The translations under genes and the position numbers were made by a program. The notes beneath the pieces were generated by a model, which was not told where the DNA came from, did not search any database, and worked only from the letters and a program-made list of their open reading frames with translations. This document shows, in pieces, positions 44,343 through 52,813 of a stretch of 64,000 bases of DNA. Origin of the DNA: Terrisporobacter petrolearius (GTDB lineage Bacteria; Bacillota; Clostridia; Peptostreptococcales; Peptostreptococcaceae); the NCBI RefSeq assembly GCF_032598785.1, contig NZ_CP102984.1. The stretch is one strand, 5' to 3'. Numbering within the stretch: position 1 is the stretch's first letter; the number at the start of each line of letters is the position of its first letter.

Positions 44343-46120
44343 TGAAAATGAATGGTCTAAAAGATATAAAAGATGATATTCAAAATATAGCTGAAGCTAT
44401 GCTTTCAGTTTTAAATATTGATGTTACTATAGTAGATGAAGAGTTAGTAAGAATAGCTGGGACAGGAATTTATTTAGATAAGATTGGTGAAAGGGTAAAT
44501 GGATACTCTGCTTTTAAAAAATGCTTAGAAGAACAAGTATTAATTTATATTGATGATTCGGAGCAAAATGATATTTGTAAAATATGTTCTAACAACGGGA
44601 ACTGCAAAGAGTACGCAGAGGTATGTTGTCCAATTACTCTAGATGGATATTCTTATGGAGTTGTAGGCCTTATAGCATTTAATGAAGAGCAATCTTCAAT
44701 AATAACTGATAATGCAAAGGATCTAACTAACTTTTTGGGAAAAATGGCAGACTTAATATCTAATAAATTAAAGGCTCAAAACAAAACAGAAGAATTAGAA
44801 CTGGAAAAGAAAAAATTGGAGATATTACTAAATGGTATGAACAAAGCTGTAGTATCTATAGATACTAGGGGTAATATCGATAAGTATAATGTTAAATTTA
44901 GAGAAATTTTCAATATAGAGGATGAAAAGTTGGAAAGTGGAAACATTTTTGATCTACTAGACTTTATAAAAAAACCATCAACTTCAGATTTTGAAAAATA
45001 CAAAACTGGAATTTTCTATTACAAGAAACTAGGAAGAAATTTAAAAGGAATATATAATATTAGCGAAATAGTAGTTAAAAATAAATTAAAAGGATATGTT
45101 ATTGATTTTATTGAAAATAAAGAAGCAATTAAAAACTATAATAAGATTAATAAAGATTATAAAATAACATTAGATAATATTGTTGGTAGTAGTGAAATAA
45201 TGGAACATACAAAACAAAAAGCCTTAATTGCAGCCAAATCAAATTCTACAGTACTAATTACAGGTGAAAGTGGCACAGGAAAAGAACTTTTTGCTAGAGC
45301 TATTCATAATCATAGTGATAGAACAGATTATCCTTTTGTAGCAGTTAACTGTGCAGCTATACCAGATAATTTGTTGGAAAGTGAACTATTTGGGTATGAA
45401 GAAGGCGCTTTTACAGGAGCTAAAAAAGGTGGAAAACTAGGTAAATTTGAATTGGCTCATAATGGTACTATATTTTTAGATGAAATAGGAGATATGAGTC
45501 TTCACTTACAAGGAAAACTTTTAAGAGTGCTACAAGAAAGAGAGCTAGATAAAATTGGAGGAAAGTCCAATATATTTATTGATGTTAGGGTTATTGCAGC
45601 TACTAATAAAAATCTAGAAGATTTAGTTAAAAATGGACAATTTAGAGAAGATTTATATTATAGATTAAAAGTAATTCCTATAACTTTGCCAACTTTAAGA
45701 GAACGTAAAAGTGATATTCCTTTATTAATTGATTATATGATAAAAGAATATGCCCACAAGCTAAATAAAGATGTAACTGGCATAGAAGAAGATGCTAGTA
45801 AGACATTGGTTGATTATACATGGCCAGGTAATGTTAGAGAGCTACAAAACATAATTGAATATAGCATAAATATGTCAAATTCACCCTTGTTAACTTTAGA
45901 TATTATACCTAACAATATAAAATCAACATATTATGATGAAAAATCACATAAAGAAGAGGAAATAAGAACTTTAGAAGATTTAGAAAAAGAAGAAATAAGA
46001 AAAGCCTTTAATAAATATAAACATTATAAAAAGGACAAAGAATTAGTGGCAAATGCCTTGGGTATATCTAGAGCTACATTATATAGAAAACTTGAAAAAT
46101 ATAATTTAATCTCAAAATGA
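44342..46120 (+). CDS. cdsR: sigma-54-dependent activator, CdsR-like, of cysteine desulfidase
   Basis: The 592-residue protein has an N-terminal sensory domain with a Cys cluster C79-x2-C82-x5-C88-x6-C95-C96, a PAS-like domain (about 160-260) and an AAA+ domain. The last has Walker A GESGTGKE (308-315), the sigma-54 contact loop GAFTGA (355-360) and Walker B FLDE. A C-terminal Fis-type helix-turn-helix (NALGISRATLYRKLEKY) follows. A textbook -24/-12 promoter lies before the next gene, a cysteine desulfidase, so it should activate cysteine breakdown as CdsR does in C. difficile. A start at ATG 44342 or 44348 is possible; the overlap with the small gene favours 44342. Confidence 0.88.
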   Translation: MKMNGLKDIKDDIQNIAEAMLSVLNIDVTIVDEELVRIAGTGIYLDKIGERVNGYSAFKKCLEEQVLIYIDDSEQNDICKICSNNGNCKEYAEVCCPITLDGYSYGVVGLIAFNEEQSSIITDNAKDLTNFLGKMADLISNKLKAQNKTEELELEKKKLEILLNGMNKAVVSIDTRGNIDKYNVKFREIFNIEDEKLESGNIFDLLDFIKKPSTSDFEKYKTGIFYYKKLGRNLKGIYNISEIVVKNKLKGYVIDFIENKEAIKNYNKINKDYKITLDNIVGSSEIMEHTKQKALIAAKSNSTVLITGESGTGKELFARAIHNHSDRTDYPFVAVNCAAIPDNLLESELFGYEEGAFTGAKKGGKLGKFELAHNGTIFLDEIGDMSLHLQGKLLRVLQERELDKIGGKSNIFIDVRVIAATNKNLEDLVKNGQFREDLYYRLKVIPITLPTLRERKSDIPLLIDYMIKEYAHKLNKDVTGIEEDASKTLVDYTWPGNVRELQNIIEYSINMSNSPLLTLDIIPNNIKSTYYDEKSHKEEEIRTLEDLEKEEIRKAFNKYKHYKKDKELVANALGISRATLYRKLEKYNLISK

Positions 46121-46149
46121 TACAAAAATCTCATTTTGAGATTTTTTTT
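46108..46149 (+). terminator. terminator of sigma-54 regulator, overlapping a CTCAAAAT dyad
   Basis: AATCTCAAAATG (46108-46119) pairs with CATTTTGAGATT, followed by a run of T; the stop codon lies at the arm's end. The same arms, CTCAAAATG-N11-CATTTTGAG, and a further ATTTTGAG at 46154-46161 may form the activator binding sites upstream of the -24/-12 promoter. Confidence 0.7.
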
Positions 46150-46253
46150 GCTTATTTTGAGATTTATATAATTGTTTATAATTACATAACCTATAAAAGT
46201 ATATAAATTTGGCTTGTTAATCTCATTTTTTTATTTTATTGAATTTTAAAAAT

Positions 46254-46270
46254 TTGGCACGTAAATTGCT
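46254..46270 (+). promoter_or_regulatory. sigma-54 (-24/-12) promoter of cysteine desulfidase
   Basis: TTGGCACG (46254-46261), four bases, then TTGCT (46266-46270): full agreement with the -24 GG and -12 GC elements at correct spacing. It lies 66 bases before the start codon. The adjacent sigma-54 activator is the obvious regulator. Confidence 0.92.
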
Positions 46271-46335
46271 ATTATTATAATTTGAGAACAATATGAAAAT
46301 AATAATTTATTTTAAATTACTAGGAGGATTATAAA

Positions 46336-47649
46336 ATGAGAGATTTAAGAACAAATTTAGTTGATATATTAAAGGCTGAAGTAAAACCAGCAGTAGGGTG
46401 TACAGAGCCAGTTGCCGTAGCATTAGCTTGTGCAAAAGCAAAAGAACTATTAGGAGAAGAAATAGTAAAACATAAAGTATTAGTTAGCCCAAATGTTTAC
46501 AAAAATGCAATGTGCGTTGGAATACCAGGAACTGATAGATTAGGATTAAAAATAGCTGTTGCTATGGGATTTGTTGGAGGAAAATCTGAGGACGGATTAA
46601 CTTTATTAGAAGGATTAACTGATGAGCAAGTTAAAGAATCAGAAAAATATGTAGATGAAAATCCAATAAGTATAGAACCTTTAGACACTAAGGAAAAGGT
46701 TGTTATAGAAGTAAAATTAGAAGGAAAGAACAATACATCAAGAGTTATAATAAAAACTAAGCATGATAACTTTGTATTCTTACAAGCAAACGGTTTAGTA
46801 TTATTAGATGAAGTGGACGGATTTGCAGAAAAAGCTGAAGCACAAACTACAGAGAAAAAAGAAAACATAATGGACACTATAACTATACAAGAAATAGTTG
46901 AAAATGTTGAAAATATGAATTTAGAAGATATTAAATTCTTATTAGATGGTGTAACAATGAATATGGATATGGCAAAATACGGATTAGAAAATGAAATCGG
47001 TATTGGTGTTGGTAGAGGTATAAAAGAATCTATGGAAGAAGGATTATTAGGAGATGGAATAATGACAGAAGCTATGCTTTTAACAGCTGCAGCATCTGAT
47101 GCAAGAATGGGTGGAGCAAAACTTCCTGTTATGAGTTCAAATGGATCAGGAAACCATGGATTAACAGCAATACTTCCAATAGTTGCTTACAGCTCAAAAT
47201 ACCCACAAAGTGATGAAAAATTAGCAAAAGCTCTTGCAATATCTCACTTAGTAACTGCATATGTTAAAAACTTTACTGGAAGATTATCTGCTGTATGTGG
47301 ATGTGGTGTAGCTGCATCAACTGGAGCAAGTGCAGGTATAGCTTGGTTAATGGATGGAAAGATTAATCATATATACGGAGCTATAGAAAATATGATAGCT
47401 GACTTAAGTGGTATGATCTGTGATGGTGCAAAAGCAGGATGTGCGCTAAAATTATCTTCAGCAGCATCAGCAGCAGTTCAAAGTGCTGTTATAGCTAAAC
47501 AAGGATATGCAGTACCACCACTAAATGGTATAGTTGGTACACAAGTTGAGCAATCTATACAAAATTTAGGTAGAGTTAGTGATAAAGGAATGCAAATAAC
47601 AGACGAAATAATATTAAATGTAATGAATGATATGAATAAAGTTGACTAA
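46336..47649 (+). CDS. cdsB: L-cysteine desulfidase (serine dehydratase alpha/UPF0597 family)
   Basis: The 437-residue protein has the UPF0597/CyuA layout: KPAVGCTEPVAVALACAKAKE near the N terminus, then TGRLSAVCGCGVAASTGASAGIAW and MICDGAKAGCALKLSSAA with the Cys residues that hold a [4Fe-4S] cluster. It degrades L-cysteine to pyruvate, ammonia and sulfide in the cytoplasm. The sigma-54 promoter and upstream activator match the C. difficile cdsR-cdsB arrangement. Confidence 0.9.
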   Translation: MRDLRTNLVDILKAEVKPAVGCTEPVAVALACAKAKELLGEEIVKHKVLVSPNVYKNAMCVGIPGTDRLGLKIAVAMGFVGGKSEDGLTLLEGLTDEQVKESEKYVDENPISIEPLDTKEKVVIEVKLEGKNNTSRVIIKTKHDNFVFLQANGLVLLDEVDGFAEKAEAQTTEKKENIMDTITIQEIVENVENMNLEDIKFLLDGVTMNMDMAKYGLENEIGIGVGRGIKESMEEGLLGDGIMTEAMLLTAAASDARMGGAKLPVMSSNGSGNHGLTAILPIVAYSSKYPQSDEKLAKALAISHLVTAYVKNFTGRLSAVCGCGVAASTGASAGIAWLMDGKINHIYGAIENMIADLSGMICDGAKAGCALKLSSAASAAVQSAVIAKQGYAVPPLNGIVGTQVEQSIQNLGRVSDKGMQITDEIILNVMNDMNKVD

Positions 47650-47718
47650 AACTATCTTGCAAAAGAAGTTAATCTTTTATAAAATGGAAATATCATCATT
47701 TATTTAGGAGGTTAATCA

Positions 47719-48258
47719 ATGGATATTGATAAAAAAGTATGGGAAGTTCTATGCTCGGAAGAACAGTTAAAAGATAGAATAAAAGAATTAGGTAAAGAAC
47801 TTTCAAAAGATTACCAAGGAAAGAAATTAATGGTAGTATCTCTATTAAAAGGTAGCTTCATTTTCTGTTCAGATTTAGTTAGAGCTTTAGATGTTCCAGT
47901 AAGAATAGAATTTATGACAACTTCAAGTTATGGACATGGGACTGCTTCTAGTGGAAGAGTTCAAATCGTTAATGACATAAAGTCTGATCTAGAGGGATAT
48001 GATGTATTAGTTGTTGATGATATAACAGATTCAGCACATACTATGAATCATGTAATGAATCATTTAAAATCTAAAAATCCAGCAAGTATAAAATGTTGTG
48101 TATTATTAGATAAACCAAGTAGAAGAGAAGTAGACTTAGTACCTGATTACTGCGGATTTACAATTGAAGATAAATTTGTTGTAGGTTACGGATTAAACTA
48201 TGGTGACTATTATAGAAATATACCATATGTATTTGTAGTAACAGATAAAGATAGATAG
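47719..48258 (+). CDS. hpt: hypoxanthine phosphoribosyltransferase
   Basis: The 179-residue enzyme salvages hypoxanthine (and guanine) with PRPP. The PRPP motif is VLVVDDITDSAHTMNHV. LKGSFIFCSDLVRAL and FMTTSSYG carry the pyrophosphate and flap contacts. The ATG follows TTTAGGAGG. Its native terminator was invaded by the IS256 element that begins 16 bases after the stop. Confidence 0.95.
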   Translation: MDIDKKVWEVLCSEEQLKDRIKELGKELSKDYQGKKLMVVSLLKGSFIFCSDLVRALDVPVRIEFMTTSSYGHGTASSGRVQIVNDIKSDLEGYDVLVVDDITDSAHTMNHVMNHLKSKNPASIKCCVLLDKPSRREVDLVPDYCGFTIEDKFVVGYGLNYGDYYRNIPYVFVVTDKDR

Positions 48259-48322
48259 TAAGATTAAAGGGGGTGAGACTGTGAAGTTTTTTCTGTAAAT
48301 AGCTTTCTATGATAAGTTTATT

Positions 48323-48421
48323 AAGGCATGGATATGAAAATTATGTATCCATGCCTTAATTTGAATGTAATTCCAATTTAATTGCATGTCAAGTACACCT
48401 TGTAAAAAGGTGTTTTTTTTA
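48323..48421 (+). terminator. two terminator-type hairpins inside IS256-family element B
   Basis: TTAAGGCATGGATA pairs with TATCCATGCCTTAA (about 48323-48362). ACACCTT pairs with AAGGTGT followed by eight T (about 48393-48421). Both lie between the hpt-side end and the transposase 3' end. The second is a plus-strand terminator that should stop transcripts running in from hpt. Confidence 0.7.
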
Positions 48422-48436
48422 GAAATAATTTGTTTT

Positions 48437-49660
48437 TTAAATAAGTCTTCCTTCATACATTATTGATAATTCACCATAAACTTTGCCCCAATTTCTAAGG
48501 GGTAAGGTCCATTTTTTTGTTGCTTCAAAAGTAGCTAAATACAATGCTTTAAGTAATGATACATCACTTGGAAAAACGCTACGTTGACGATTTAAACGGC
48601 GATAGCTACTATTGAGACTTTCAATTGCATTAGTTGTATATATAACTTTACGAACGTCTGCAGAAAATTTAAAAATTGGACAAATAGCATCCCAGTTAGT
48701 TGACCAACTTTTCATGGCATTTGGATAATGATTTTGCCATTTTTCTGTTACACTAAGCATAATCTCATGTCCTTGTTCTTCATTTGAAGCATGATAAATT
48801 GATTTTAAATCCTTTGCAAATTCTTTTTTATCTTTATCTGATACATGTTTTAAAGTGTTACGCACTTGATGAACTATACATCTTTGGTATTCTGTATTTG
48901 GAAAGGCTACATTAATTGAATCTTTTATACCTGTAAGTCCATCCGCACAAAGTATTAAAATATCTTTAACACCTCTATTTTTTAATTCATTTAAAATTCC
49001 TAACCAATATTTACTGCTTTCATTTTGACCAATTTGAATACTTAGAACCTCTTTTTTACCATTTTCATTCACCCCAAGGATAATATACGCTGCTAGTTTT
49101 TTAATTACATGATTATCTCTCACCGAAAAATGAACAGCATCAATAAATATTATAGGATAAACCTCACTCAGCGGACGCTGTTGCCAATCTTTTATTTCAG
49201 GAAGTAACCTATCGGTTATATCAGAGACCATACCTTCGCTAACTTCAAATCCATATATATCATCAATTTGATCTGAGATTTGACGAGTTGATAGCCCTCT
49301 AGCATACATAGAAATTATTTTTTGTTCGATACTTGAAATGTCTTTTTGTCTTTTTTTTACTAACTGTGGCTCAAAAGTATTTTCGCGGTCTTGTGGTACA
49401 TCAATTTCAAATTCACCATATTGGCTTCTAACCATTTTAGGCTTACTACCGTTACGTGAATTACTAGATTCAGTTCTTTCATAAGGTTCATACCCTAAGT
49501 GATTATCTAGCTCCGCCTTAAGCATGCTCTCTATAGTTCCGCCAAGTAGATCTTTTAAGGCTTCTTGTATATCTTCAGCGCTTTGAATATCATACTCTTC
49601 AATTAAATTTGCTATGATATTTCTTTTTCCTTCGCTAAGCTTTTGTTTTCTTTTTCCCAT
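48437..49660 (-). CDS. IS256-family transposase (element B)
   Basis: The 407-residue mutator-type transposase has catalytic Asp in IFIDAVHFSVR, Asp in CADGLTGIKD and Glu in TTNAIESLNSSYRR. The segment CIVHQVRNTLKHVSDKDKKEF is typical. The frame is intact. It differs widely from the transposase at 38-39 kb. Confidence 0.96.
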   Translation of the reverse strand: MGKRKQKLSEGKRNIIANLIEEYDIQSAEDIQEALKDLLGGTIESMLKAELDNHLGYEPYERTESSNSRNGSKPKMVRSQYGEFEIDVPQDRENTFEPQLVKKRQKDISSIEQKIISMYARGLSTRQISDQIDDIYGFEVSEGMVSDITDRLLPEIKDWQQRPLSEVYPIIFIDAVHFSVRDNHVIKKLAAYIILGVNENGKKEVLSIQIGQNESSKYWLGILNELKNRGVKDILILCADGLTGIKDSINVAFPNTEYQRCIVHQVRNTLKHVSDKDKKEFAKDLKSIYHASNEEQGHEIMLSVTEKWQNHYPNAMKSWSTNWDAICPIFKFSADVRKVIYTTNAIESLNSSYRRLNRQRSVFPSDVSLLKALYLATFEATKKWTLPLRNWGKVYGELSIMYEGRLI

Positions 49661-49744
49661 AATAAAACAGCCTCCTATAATAATTAAATATTATCATAGA
49701 AAGCTGTTGAATTTTGTTATTTACAGAGTTTTTTTCACACACTC

Positions 49745-49780
49745 AAGGGGGTAACAAAAATGTTACACCCTTTAATTTTG
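49745..49780 (+). terminator. displaced hpt terminator
   Basis: AAGGGGGTAAC pairs with GTTACACCCTT, followed by TAATTTTG. Joined to the ATTA left of the insertion at 48263-48266, the stem becomes ATTAAAGGGGGTAAC / GTTACACCCTTTAAT, about 15 pairs with one mismatch. The IS duplication leaves a shortened but usable hairpin here, 1.5 kb from hpt. Confidence 0.75.
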
Positions 49781-49819
49781 TCTAAATTTGTTAATGAAAA
49801 GTCAATGTGTTTGAAGGAT

Positions 49820-50440
49820 TTATTTATTATTTAATTTTTCTATTCTATACCCAATTTCTTTATTGGCAAGCTTATAACTTTCTTCAATCATGTTTTTAGT
49901 GTTCATATCATTACCCAATAAACCATCTATGGTAAGTTGATTTCTTTGATGAAAATATTTTTCTAATAGAAGTTCTTCCAAGTATTTTTGTGTTTTTAAA
50001 TTACCTTCGTGCATTATATGTTTTACTTCAAATTCCTCTTTAATTAATTCTTTTCCAACTAATATGGCACGAGGACATCTTATAGGTTCTTGCATAGCAC
50101 CAAGTAAGACTATCCTATAACCTTTGATGCAACCAATTTTTAATCTTTCGATACCTTTCTTAAAGTCATCTTCTAATATAACTTTAGCAAAATCTGCATA
50201 TCCTTCATTATTATAACTTGTTCTAGTTTTTCTCTTAGCACCAAACTCATCAGCCATATAGATATAGGTATAGCCTAACCTTTTTAAGTTTGTTTGAAAA
50301 AATTCTTTGTTATATTGAGTATTATACTTTGAATATGGAATAGCTCTTATATCAACTACACAATCTATATTGTATTTCTTTAATATCTCTATAAATTTAT
50401 CAAAAGAGTAATTAGAATGACCTATTGTATATATTTCCAT
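49820..50440 (-). CDS. DUF488 family protein
   Basis: The start is ATG 50440 after GGAAGTG; GTG 50449 sits in the ribosome site. The 206-residue protein opens MEIYTIGHSNYSFDKFIEIL, the signature of DUF488, with VVDIRAIPYSKYN and MQEPIRCPRAILVGKEL further on. The conserved Arg/His/Cys positions suggest an enzyme acting on nucleotides or nucleic acid, but no role is proven. Confidence 0.85.
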   Translation of the reverse strand: MEIYTIGHSNYSFDKFIEILKKYNIDCVVDIRAIPYSKYNTQYNKEFFQTNLKRLGYTYIYMADEFGAKRKTRTSYNNEGYADFAKVILEDDFKKGIERLKIGCIKGYRIVLLGAMQEPIRCPRAILVGKELIKEEFEVKHIMHEGNLKTQKYLEELLLEKYFHQRNQLTIDGLLGNDMNTKNMIEESYKLANKEIGYRIEKLNNK

Positions 50441-50637
50441 CTGAATCACTTCCTTGTTATGTATTTAGTTATATAAATATAATACCCTAATTTTAATGTG
50501 ATACGTAATATAATATCTAAGTTATAAAGTTAATGAAGAGCAATTTTAACCTAATATATATTTATGAAATACAAAAAAATGAATTTTTATTGTAAACAAT
50601 GGAAATACTGATTAATAATATATAATAAGTAAATTTA

Positions 50638-50953
50638 TTGACATTTAAATTAAAAGATAATAAGATTAAAATAGAAAACCATATAATAAATCCCATGATA
50701 AGGAAGAGTAATTAAATTAAGATTCAATATAGAGAGTTGAGGATGGTGGAATCTCGACAAGAAAGATTTGATGAATGGACCTTTTAGGAGTAAATTGAAA
50801 TCAGTTGAGAGTAGACTTTACCGTGAATTGCACGTTACAGCAGTTGAGGTATGCTAGTACCAAGAATTAAGAGGTATATTTTATTGTATACAATTTAGGT
50901 GGCAACGCGGATATAACACTCCGTCCTATAGTTTTAGGACGGAGTGTTTTTAA
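50638..50953 (+). promoter_or_regulatory. T-box leader of trpS with promoter
   Basis: The promoter is TTGACA (50638), 17 bases and TAAGAT (50661). Stem I includes AGAGAGTTGAGGATGGTGGAA. The specifier TGG (Trp) is at 50776-50778 in GATGAATGGACC. The T-box core is AGGTGGCAACGCGG (50897-50910). The terminator is ACACTCCGTCCTA / TAGGACGGAGTGT plus T run (50917-50953). Uncharged tRNA-Trp should induce trpS. Confidence 0.95.
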
Positions 50954-50958
50954 TTGTA

Positions 50959-51134
50959 AGGAAATTATGTGTTATCTGGTTTATGGATAACATATAATTT
51001 CCAACTTATTAATTTGAGCAAGGTCGTTGCCTGAAGCGATAGCAAAATGATTCGCCAACACGTTGCTCGAAGGCGTCTCGTTGGCGACATGAAGTGTAGC
51101 GCCCACACAGTGGCTTAAGCGAAGCGAATTTTTA
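50959..51134 (+). repeat. interspersed repeat, copy 4 (first module deleted)
   Basis: It begins AGGAAATTATGT after the T-box terminator, with a strong hairpin GGAAATTATGTGTTATC / GATAACATATAATTTCC whose loop contains TGGTTTA. The core (51016-51134) has head GAGCAAGGTCGTTGCCT joined straight to GAAGCGATAGCAAAATG. Central hairpin TTCGCCAAC / GTTGGCGA, module GCGCCCACACAGTGGC and tail AGCGAAGCGAATTTTTA follow. Confidence 0.88.
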
Positions 51135-51181
51135 ATTATAGAGAATACTGAAAACTATAAATATCATAAGGAGATGAAGAA

Positions 51182-52201
51182 ATGAGTAAAAAAATAATAT
51201 TAACAGGAGATAGACCTACAGGAAAACTTCATTTAGGTCATTATACAGGTTCATTAAAAAACAGGGTAGCATTACAAAATTCAGGACTATACGATATGTT
51301 TGTTATGATAGCTGACCAACAAGCTTTAACAGATAATGCCAAAAATCCAGAAAAAATAATAAATAGTGTAATGGAAGTTACTATGGACTACTTAGCAGTA
51401 GGATTAGATCCAGAGAAAACCAATATATTTATACAATCACAAATACCAGAGTTAGCAGAGCTTACAGTGTATTACTTAAACTTAGTTACAGTAGCTAGAC
51501 TTAGTAGAAATCCTACAGTTAAGGATGAAATCAAACAAAAAGGATTTGGAGAAGGAATACCAGCAGGATTTTTCGTTTACCCAGTAAGTCAGGTAGCTGA
51601 TATAACAGCTTTTAAAGCTGATTTAGTTCCAGTAGGTAACGATCAAAAACCAATGATAGAGCAAACTAGAGAGATTGTAAGAAGTTTTAACAACACATAT
51701 GGTGAATTGTTAGTTGAACCAGAAGGAATGTATCCAGAAGGAATAGAAGGAAGAATGCCAGGAATAGATGGTAAGGCTAAAATGAGTAAATCATTAGGAA
51801 ATGCAATATATTTAAGTGATGACGAAGAAACAGTTAAAAAGAAAGTTATGAGCATGTTTACAGATCCTAATCATATAAGAGTTGAAGATCCAGGATGTGT
51901 TGAAAATAATACAGTTTTCACTTATTTAGATGCTTTCTGTACAGACAAAGCTTACGTAGAAGAGTTAAAAGCCCACTACAGAAGAGGTGGTCTTGGAGAT
52001 GTTAAAGTAAAAAGATACTTAAACGAAGTGCTTCAAGCTGAATTAACTCCAATAAGAGCGAGAAGAGCTGAATTGGAAAAAGATAAATCATATTTATATG
52101 AAGTATTAAAAAAGGGTAGCGAAAATGCTAGAGAAGTAGCCGCTCAGACTTTAAAAGAAGTAAGAGAAGCTATGGGAATAGAATACTTTAAAGGTTTATA
52201 A
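51182..52201 (+). CDS. trpS: tryptophanyl-tRNA synthetase
   Basis: The 339-residue class I synthetase has GDRPTGKLHLGHYTGSL (HIGH-type site, about residue 15), GNDQKPMIEQTREI (Trp pocket region) and KMSKSLGNAI (about residue 200). The ATG follows AAGGAGATGAAGA. T-box control is as described upstream. Confidence 0.97.
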   Translation: MSKKIILTGDRPTGKLHLGHYTGSLKNRVALQNSGLYDMFVMIADQQALTDNAKNPEKIINSVMEVTMDYLAVGLDPEKTNIFIQSQIPELAELTVYYLNLVTVARLSRNPTVKDEIKQKGFGEGIPAGFFVYPVSQVADITAFKADLVPVGNDQKPMIEQTREIVRSFNNTYGELLVEPEGMYPEGIEGRMPGIDGKAKMSKSLGNAIYLSDDEETVKKKVMSMFTDPNHIRVEDPGCVENNTVFTYLDAFCTDKAYVEELKAHYRRGGLGDVKVKRYLNEVLQAELTPIRARRAELEKDKSYLYEVLKKGSENAREVAAQTLKEVREAMGIEYFKGL

Positions 52202-52210
52202 GAATAGATA

Positions 52211-52247
52211 AAAAGGCATTGCTTATTAGTAATGCCTTTTATTTTTT
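52211..52247 (+). terminator. intrinsic terminator of trpS
   Basis: AAAAGGCATT pairs with AATGCCTTTT, followed by ATTTTTT. Confidence 0.88.
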
Positions 52248-52399
52248 GTAATTACTCCCTTCACTATGATATTATAAGTATGTTGAAAATATTAGATATA
52301 ATGTTAAATTATAAAAAATAAAATTTATATATTCATGTTTATATAAATGAAATCGTGTTGTATAATTTTTATAGTAAATTGAAAGAAGAGGAAGGTAGT

Positions 52400-52792
52400 A
52401 TGAAAATATTTAATCAATTAGGAATAATATTTGGAATATGGGCAGGAGGAGAATTAATAAGCTCTTTATGTAGTGATTTTATTAAAATACCTGGAACAAT
52501 AGTAGGGATGATGATTTTATTTCTATTACTTCAATTTAAAATAATAAAAGAAGAAACAATTAAAGAAGTATCAGATTTTTTACTTAATAACATGGCTCTA
52601 TTTTTTGTGCCAGCAGGTGTATCTCTTATAAACTCTCTAGGTTTAATAGGAGAAAATATGGTTGTTTTATTATTAAGCGTAACGGCTGCAACTATGATTA
52701 TTATGTTTGTAACGGGCAAAACAGTAGATATTATGATTCATAAAAAGGAAGTAGAAATAGATGAAGAAGAATCAGACGAAAGATTCGCATAG
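52400..52792 (+). CDS. lrgA: CidA/LrgA family membrane protein
   Basis: The start is ATG 52400 after GAGGAAGG; an ATG at 52355 lacks a ribosome site. The 130-residue protein has four membrane segments and the motif PGTIVGMMILFLLLQFKII with NMALFFVPAGVSLI. LrgA/CidA proteins are holin-like and influence autolysis and pyruvate or metabolite transport. It is encoded with lrgB 21 bases downstream. Confidence 0.88.
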   Translation: MKIFNQLGIIFGIWAGGELISSLCSDFIKIPGTIVGMMILFLLLQFKIIKEETIKEVSDFLLNNMALFFVPAGVSLINSLGLIGENMVVLLLSVTAATMIIMFVTGKTVDIMIHKKEVEIDEEESDERFA

Positions 52793-52813
52793 TAGAGGGA
52801 TAGGAGATAATAA

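Larger units (their letters stand above)
48275..49744 (-). mobile_element. IS256-family insertion sequence B, 1470 bp
   Basis: It is bounded by an 8-base duplication AAGGGGGT (48267-48274 and 49745-49752). Its inverted ends both read GAG then TGTGAA inward and share CTGTAAATA and, deeper, CTTTCTATGATAA. It contains one intact transposase gene on the minus strand. It entered the 5' arm of the hpt terminator. Confidence 0.88.
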
